Below are positions 23,662-28,051 of a stretch of DNA of 28,051 nt, in pieces. The notes beneath the pieces were generated by a model that saw only the letters and a program-made list of their open reading frames with translations, searched no databases and was not told where the DNA came from. Where the stretch lies: the NCBI GenBank assembly GCA_002308235.1, contig DBVS01000135.1, positions 27,420 to 55,470 of the forward strand. The letters are read 5' to 3'. How positions within the stretch are numbered: position 1 is the first letter of the stretch; each line of letters begins with the position of its first letter. The DNA comes from Lachnospiraceae bacterium UBA1258 (GTDB lineage: Bacteria > Bacillota > Clostridia > Lachnospirales > Lachnospiraceae). The position numbers and the translations under genes were made by a program.

Positions 23662-25848
23662 CTACTTGTTAAAAATCCTCCCCGAAATATATGAATTTAT
23701 CTTAAATTTTTCTCCCCGGTCATAAAGAAAGATATCAAGTTCTCCCGTTTCTTTGGTGCAATAGTAGGGAATCCCCGCCTCCGTCAGCCGGCCGGTCGTC
23801 TGTATGCCCGGATGAGAATATCGGTTTCCGATACCCGCGGAAATGACCGAAGCCCCAGGGGAAACCGCAGCCAGAAATTCCTCGGAACTTGATTTATTTG
23901 AGCCGTGGTGAGGTATCTTCAAAACGTCGGCTTTCAGAGTGTCGCCGCAGGCTTTAATAAGCCGTCCCTCGGTTCCTGCGGAAATATCTCCCGTAAAAAG
24001 CATGGAAAATTCTTTGTATTTTCCGAGTAAGACCATGGAAGCCTCATTTTTGTTATCGAAAGAAACTCCCTTATAAGGCCAAAAGCAGTCAAACTCCCAG
24101 TCACCTATCTTAACGGAATCGCCGCGGGATAGCCTATGGGAAGGAATCCCAAGATCTTTCGCTACCCCTTCCAACGCATCCAGTTTTTCATCTTCAATCC
24201 TTTGTAAGAAAAGGTTCTTTACCGGGATCCCTTCGCTCCTGTAAGACTCCAAAAGCTCACTTATGCCCGAGGTATGATCCTTATCGGAGTGGGAAATGAA
24301 TATCCCCTCTATGCACCTTATTCCCGAAGCATTCAGGAAAGGAACCAGATCGTATTGGCAAACCTTCGTTTGAGATGTGGAGCCGCAGTCGATCACCACC
24401 GCAGACTCTGCGGAAGTTCTTAAGACCATGCACTCTCCCTGCCCCACATAAAGCATGGAAACACAGGGAGTCCACCACCAGACGGCGGAGATCACCCGTA
24501 TATAAGTGGCAATGGCAATGGCATCGGAAACTGCGGTCCCCCATTTCTTTCTGTTAAACAGGAACCATAAAAGCGCCCCGTAACAAAGAAAAATAACGAT
24601 TTTGTCGGGCTTTCCCGATATTCTGAAAAGTCCCGCGTTTCTCACGATCTCTGCCGTAAAGTCCGTGATCGATAAAAGTATATGCTCCGCCGCATCAAAA
24701 ATTCGGGCAACTCCCCCAAGGGAAAGAAGGCTTGCGAAAAAGGCTCCGAAAGCCGTAAAGAGCATAAGGGGTCCCATGGGTACTATAAACAGGTTCAGAA
24801 GAATGGCTCCCACAGAGTAAACCCCCGAAAAATAAAGGGTTGCGGGAAGCATCACAAGACACATTCCAAGCGAAAACCTGATAGAATCTTTAAAGCGGTT
24901 CTTAAATCCCTTAAGCCCCGAAAGAACATGTCCCTCAAACATAAAGCCGATACCGAAGACCGCCAGATAAGAATAAATGAAGGACGAGTCCGTCAGATAC
25001 AGCGGATTACACATAAGAGTCACAACAGCAGCCAGGCTTGCGGCACTTAACATGTCGTAGGCCTTCCCCCACAGGTCTCCGAGGAGCCTCACTGCATACA
25101 TAAAAATCGCTCTTAAGACAGAGACGGAAAAACCTATCAGCAGGCCGTAAAAGATAAGGACCGTCAGAGTCACCGCCGACGCGGGAATCTTTCTTTTTAA
25201 GATCAGCCTGCACAGTTTATAAAACACACCTGCTACGGCGGAGACGTGCAAGCCCGAAACCACCAGAAAATGAGAAAGTGATACACTCCGGTACAGGTCT
25301 TTTCTTTCATCCGAAAGGCTGCTTTTATCTGCCAGGATCAGGGTATTGATGGTGCCTTCCTCCAAAGGACAGTACTTTCGGATTATAAGAGCGAGGTTCC
25401 TTTTTAGTTTACATAACTTTTCTCTGAAGGTAATCTTCCCGGATATGATCTCGACTCCCGTCGCATTTATCCTGTAATTCTGCCCTCTGACCCTTCTGTA
25501 GGCTCGTTCATCGTATCCCCCGAGATTCATGGCCTGCTTAAAGTCATAAAGTTTCCCCGTGACCCTGCAAAATCCGCCGATCTCAGGCTCTTCTTCAAAG
25601 GAAACCTTCGAAAGATAACAATAGGCATCCCCTATCACCACATAGGAGAGCTCCCCGCTACTATCGTAGGTTTTGTCCCTGACTTTGCCTTCGACGGTGA
25701 TAATTTCGCCCCTTGGGGCCGGGAGCGGCGGATCTTTGTAGATAAACTTTATGTAAACCAAAACGGGGATGCAGATCACCAGAAACAAAAGCAGCAACGG
25801 GCGCTTTATTCCCTCAGCGAAGGGTAATATAATCCCTGATCTTCGCAA
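23662..25848 (-). CDS. comEC: DNA internalisation channel protein ComEC/Rec2
   Basis: ComEC forms the membrane channel for single-stranded DNA in natural transformation. The 728-residue protein has N-terminal membrane helices and an OB-like DUF4131 domain (about 15-140), the Competence domain with LSHFLVVSGLHVS (191-203) and many helices to about 435. A C-terminal metallo-beta-lactamase-like domain follows, with SHSDKDH (519-525), FTGDIS (618-623) and IPHHGSNKS (645-653). All hallmarks are intact. The start is TTG (complement of 25846-25848), seven bases after AAGGAGGG; no ATG fits. The gene overlaps comEA by 35 bp, implying coupling. In many Firmicutes holA follows directly; here a MATE gene does. 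Confidence 0.93.
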   Translation of the reverse strand: MRRSGIILPFAEGIKRPLLLLFLVICIPVLVYIKFIYKDPPLPAPRGEIITVEGKVRDKTYDSSGELSYVVIGDAYCYLSKVSFEEEPEIGGFCRVTGKLYDFKQAMNLGGYDERAYRRVRGQNYRINATGVEIISGKITFREKLCKLKRNLALIIRKYCPLEEGTINTLILADKSSLSDERKDLYRSVSLSHFLVVSGLHVSAVAGVFYKLCRLILKRKIPASAVTLTVLIFYGLLIGFSVSVLRAIFMYAVRLLGDLWGKAYDMLSAASLAAVVTLMCNPLYLTDSSFIYSYLAVFGIGFMFEGHVLSGLKGFKNRFKDSIRFSLGMCLVMLPATLYFSGVYSVGAILLNLFIVPMGPLMLFTAFGAFFASLLSLGGVARIFDAAEHILLSITDFTAEIVRNAGLFRISGKPDKIVIFLCYGALLWFLFNRKKWGTAVSDAIAIATYIRVISAVWWWTPCVSMLYVGQGECMVLRTSAESAVVIDCGSTSQTKVCQYDLVPFLNASGIRCIEGIFISHSDKDHTSGISELLESYRSEGIPVKNLFLQRIEDEKLDALEGVAKDLGIPSHRLSRGDSVKIGDWEFDCFWPYKGVSFDNKNEASMVLLGKYKEFSMLFTGDISAGTEGRLIKACGDTLKADVLKIPHHGSNKSSSEEFLAAVSPGASVISAGIGNRYSHPGIQTTGRLTEAGIPYYCTKETGELDIFLYDRGEKFKINSYISGRIFNK

Positions 25849-26140
25849 AGGTGCCCTCCTTAATGCCGCTTATGAGCATCAGCTCCTCAAGCTCGGAAAA
25901 GCCCCCGTGCTCATTTCTGTAGGAAAGGATGGCTTCCGCTTTTACCCGCCCGATACCCTTTAAGGTCATAAGAGTATCAAGGTCCGCCGTGTTGATATTA
26001 ACAGGGAAAGCAGGCTCCTCTTCGATAATGTCCTCTGTGATCTGTTTGGTATTCTGTGTGATGACTGTTGCCCGTGAATTACCGCAGCCCATAAGAAGGC
26101 TCAGGGCAAAAAGAAAAACCGGAAAAAGAAATTTATTCAT
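25814..26140 (-). CDS. comEA: ComEA-like helix-hairpin-helix DNA-binding lipoprotein
   Basis: ComEA binds incoming DNA at the cell surface for uptake through ComEC. The 108-residue protein, started at the ATG complementary to 26138-26140 (AGAAAGGG upstream), opens with a lipoprotein-type signal ending LLMGC (C19). A short acidic linker and a C-terminal double helix-hairpin-helix follow (VNINTADLDTLMTLKGIG and LEELMLISGI). Typical Bacillus ComEA is held by a membrane helix, so lipid anchoring is a variation. The frame extends to 26206, but the extension would bury the signal and lacks a ribosome site. The 3' end overlaps comEC by 35 bp. Confidence 0.88.
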   Translation of the reverse strand: MNKFLFPVFLFALSLLMGCGNSRATVITQNTKQITEDIIEEEPAFPVNINTADLDTLMTLKGIGRVKAEAILSYRNEHGGFSELEELMLISGIKEGTFAKIRDYITLR

Positions 26141-26177
26141 CGAACCCTTTCTCTGAAGGATCCGTGTCGACTTATTT

Positions 26178-26206
26178 ATAGTACAGCATGCGTCGCAAAA
26201 AAACAA
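26178..26206 (-). promoter_or_regulatory. Possible comEA-comEC promoter
   Basis: TTGTTT (26206-26201) is 17 bp from TACTAT (26183-26178) on the minus strand. The -35 is built from the T tract of the preceding terminator. The match is moderate. Confidence 0.35.
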
Positions 26207-26235
26207 GAGCCCGTGGGGAAATCCCCCTCAGGCTC
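26197..26235 (-). terminator. Intrinsic terminator after the orphan solute-binding protein gene
   Basis: On the minus strand GAGCCTG (26235-26229) pairs with CGGGCTC (26213-26207, one G-T pair). After an A-A mismatch, GGGG pairs with CCCC around a 5-base loop. TTG and seven T follow, ending at 26197. It begins two bases after the stop codon and separates this gene from comEA. Confidence 0.85.
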
Positions 26236-26237
26236 CG

Positions 26238-27755
26238 TCAACCGCCTCCAAGCTGCGATTGTATCTGCGAATTCAGATCTTTAAGATGTTCTTCCACGCT
26301 CTCTCCCTGCCAGATCTTGGTGAAGGTGATCTCCAGCTGAACCCAAAGGTTGCTGGCTTCCACAATCTTGGGAAGTGGAATGGAACGTGCATATTCTTTC
26401 TGGAAGGTAAGGAAATCTTCCGTGGTATAACCGGAATCAAGATATGCCGCCAGTCTTCCGGTCCTTGAATAGAGCTGATTTGCGTAGGTGGTCGTTACGA
26501 ATGCGGCGAATTTCTCCGCAGCGGTCTTGTGCTCGCTGTATCCGTTAAGGGCCAGTACGTCGGTAACGGAAAGGGATTTGGTACAAAGGCTCCCGGAAAT
26601 ATCCGGAACCAGCGCATATCCGTATTCCAAGGGTTTCGGAATCGCGTCTATATCGATAAGCGTGGGAGTCGTTCCCTCCTCGGCCGAAAGCTTTGCTTCT
26701 TCATTTGCATCCTTTGCAGCCCTGACATCCGATTCATACTTTTCTTTGGCGGCCTTGTTTGCTTTGTTTATTTCCTCAATTGCATTGCTGGTGGCAATGG
26801 TGTAAATGTACTTGCCGTTAATGAAATCCCTCAGCACGTCCTCGGCCTTTGAATCCTCGACGCTGATGGAGAAGAACTGGTTAAGACCCTGGTATATCTG
26901 AAGACACTTGATGGTATCCTCGTTGTAAATATTTATGTTGTTACGGTCGTCACCTGCGTTGCCGCCCACGATCATACTGTTTCCGACAAAGAAATAGTTA
27001 TAGAAAATATCCGAAACATCCCACTTTAAGATGCCCGTCACACCTTCCTCCGGCTGATATCCGTCAGCAAAGGAAAGAAGATCGTCCACGGTCTTTGGAA
27101 TGTAATCCTCATAGGTTACCGTCTTCTGCTCTTCCGCGGCGCCGGTATTTCCGCCGGCAAGCTCTCCCGAATCGGAGAAATACTCGCCCACTTCAGACTC
27201 ATCAAGGCTTTCTCCTGCCTCCGATTTCCAACCCGCATTGACCTTCTCCGCCCAATTCTTAAGATAGGTCTTGTTATAAAGAAGGACGCTGGTTTCATAG
27301 GAAAGTGGATATCCGATAAGCTTGTTCTTGTAGCTTACCGCGTCTATGGCAGCCTTCGGAAAATGGCCGTCGGCAAGAGAACCGGTGGGGTCCTTGACTT
27401 CGGAAGCAAGGCCCGCAAGGTATGCTTTCTCCAGGGAATCGTTTGCAAGAAGTATTATATCGGGGAAGTCCTCGCCCTTTACCGAGGCGAAATTGATGGA
27501 CTCAAGATATTCTCCCTCGTCAACCAGAACGGGAATAACGCGGATGCCGGAGTATTTCTCATGAAATGCCACAGCCGCATATGTAAAGAATTCGGTGAAT
27601 GAAGCATCCGAATACCAAAGGTAAACCGTCTCGGTGTTATCCGACACGGTTTTGGATTCCTCATCCCTTTTGTTGTTAAGATTGCCTATATACAGAATGC
27701 CGACGACAAGCGCCGCCATAAGGGCAACAATAATCAGTTTAACACGAAATCTCAT
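26238..27755 (-). CDS. Membrane-anchored extracellular solute-binding protein, family 1 (no transporter nearby)
   Basis: The 505-residue protein has a single N-terminal membrane segment (about 7-25) with no lipobox cysteine, then a MalE-like solute-binding fold opening with TVYLWYSDASFTEFF and containing PDIILLANDSLEKAYLAGL. Two low-complexity insertions stand out: a Glu/Ser/Gly-rich stretch at about 176-212 and an Ala/Lys/Glu-rich coiled-coil-like stretch at about 327-361. The protein is thus longer than usual and seems tethered by a signal anchor. No permease or ATPase adjoins it. It lies 30 bp after argD and ends at a strong terminator. The ligand is unknown; a sensing or scaffolding role is as possible as transport. 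Confidence 0.85.
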   Translation of the reverse strand: MRFRVKLIIVALMAALVVGILYIGNLNNKRDEESKTVSDNTETVYLWYSDASFTEFFTYAAVAFHEKYSGIRVIPVLVDEGEYLESINFASVKGEDFPDIILLANDSLEKAYLAGLASEVKDPTGSLADGHFPKAAIDAVSYKNKLIGYPLSYETSVLLYNKTYLKNWAEKVNAGWKSEAGESLDESEVGEYFSDSGELAGGNTGAAEEQKTVTYEDYIPKTVDDLLSFADGYQPEEGVTGILKWDVSDIFYNYFFVGNSMIVGGNAGDDRNNINIYNEDTIKCLQIYQGLNQFFSISVEDSKAEDVLRDFINGKYIYTIATSNAIEEINKANKAAKEKYESDVRAAKDANEEAKLSAEEGTTPTLIDIDAIPKPLEYGYALVPDISGSLCTKSLSVTDVLALNGYSEHKTAAEKFAAFVTTTYANQLYSRTGRLAAYLDSGYTTEDFLTFQKEYARSIPLPKIVEASNLWVQLEITFTKIWQGESVEEHLKDLNSQIQSQLGGG

Positions 27756-27785
27756 TTAAACGTACCTGTACCTTTGAACCTGATC

Positions 27786-28051
27786 TCAGTTCTCGTCCAG
27801 GCACTCAAGCAAAATCTTTATCATTTCATCCACCTCTTTTTCTCCGATAACAAGAGGCGGAACAAATCGTATGATATTCGTACCCGCGTTTATCAACACA
27901 AGGCCGTGCTTAAGCGCTGCATTAATTATGGGAGCAACGGGTCTGCCGAACTCAAGGCCCTGAATAAGGCCTTCACCTCTGTGACCGACAATGTCCTTAC
28001 GGGAAGCCGCAACAGATTCAAGCCTATCGTAAAGGTATGCACCCGTTTTTC
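27786..28051 (-). CDS. argD: Acetylornithine aminotransferase, C-terminal part (cut by window edge)
   Basis: The reading frame enters from the right edge and ends at a TGA complementary to 27786-27788, giving 88 complete C-terminal codons. Segments GHRGEGLIQGLEF, HGLVLINAGTNIIRFVPPLV and EVDEMIKILLECL match the small C-terminal domain of class III PLP-dependent aminotransferases. They fit ArgD (arginine biosynthesis) best; other ornithine/4-aminobutyrate aminotransferases are less likely. The pyridoxal-lysine is outside the window. The solute-binding gene starts 30 bp later. Confidence 0.85.
   Translation of the reverse strand, partial: KTGAYLYDRLESVAASRKDIVGHRGEGLIQGLEFGRPVAPIINAALKHGLVLINAGTNIIRFVPPLVIGEKEVDEMIKILLECLDEN

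Noticed and set aside
26141..26206. N-terminal extension of comEA
   Set aside because: It would place the lipoprotein signal internally and overlaps the promoter region just after a terminator.
1..28051. Mobile element, CRISPR array or tRNA genes
   Set aside because: No transposase, integrase, regularly spaced repeats, terminal inverted repeats or cloverleaf-like segments were recognised by eye; a short att-like repeat could still be missed.

Overview
The window looks like a chromosomal segment of a low-to-mid GC Firmicute, most likely a plant-fibre-degrading member of the Lachnospiraceae/Clostridia. The basis is purine-rich Shine-Dalgarno sites before most genes, a BioY/BirA biotin pair, sugar-import genes of the LplB/YtcP type without their own ATPase, ComEC/ComEA, and two arabinofuranosidase-like enzymes. 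The genus call is inference. I found no rRNA, tRNA, CRISPR array, transposase or integrase.

Layout. On the minus strand at the left edge are the start of a DUF1653-like gene (1-63), a small membrane-anchored protein (88-456) and holA (537-1565). Next come birA (minus) and bioY (plus), diverging from a spacer that carries several copies of the classical BirA half-site. From about 3.3 to 15 kb runs a minus-strand gene train. Read in its own direction it is: LacI-type regulator, sugar-binding lipoprotein, two permeases, an 892-residue protein of unknown activity, a GH127 beta-L-arabinofuranosidase, an Xaa-Pro aminopeptidase and a YczE-type membrane protein. Facing it, on the plus strand, is a large LamG/Ig/GH146-like enzyme (15189-18515). 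The spacer between the two units holds a perfect-consensus promoter, a second promoter, a twice-repeated 11-bp operator-like motif and a series of hairpins. A heterodimeric ABC exporter pair (18.5-22.1 kb) and a MATE transporter (22.2-23.6 kb) follow. The right end holds comEC, comEA, a membrane-anchored solute-binding protein without a transporter, and the 3' part of argD, all on the minus strand.

How the genes may work together. GH127 enzymes of the HypBA1 type remove beta-L-arabinofuranose from hydroxyproline-linked arabinans of plant extensins. Here such an enzyme is 16 bp from an Xaa-Pro aminopeptidase and downstream of an oligosaccharide importer. A second arabinofuranosidase-like enzyme is divergent from the same control region. 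None of the enzymes has a visible signal peptide. I therefore propose a locus that imports arabinosylated, proline/hydroxyproline-rich glycopeptides and takes them apart inside the cell. The 892-residue protein may be an uncharacterised glycosidase of this pathway. The pathway assignment is inference; the individual gene families are well supported except for the 892-residue protein.

In many Firmicutes comEC is directly followed by holA. Here the two keep strand and order but are separated by about 22 kb, so the transport/arabinoside block may be an accessory insertion at a conserved chromosomal junction.
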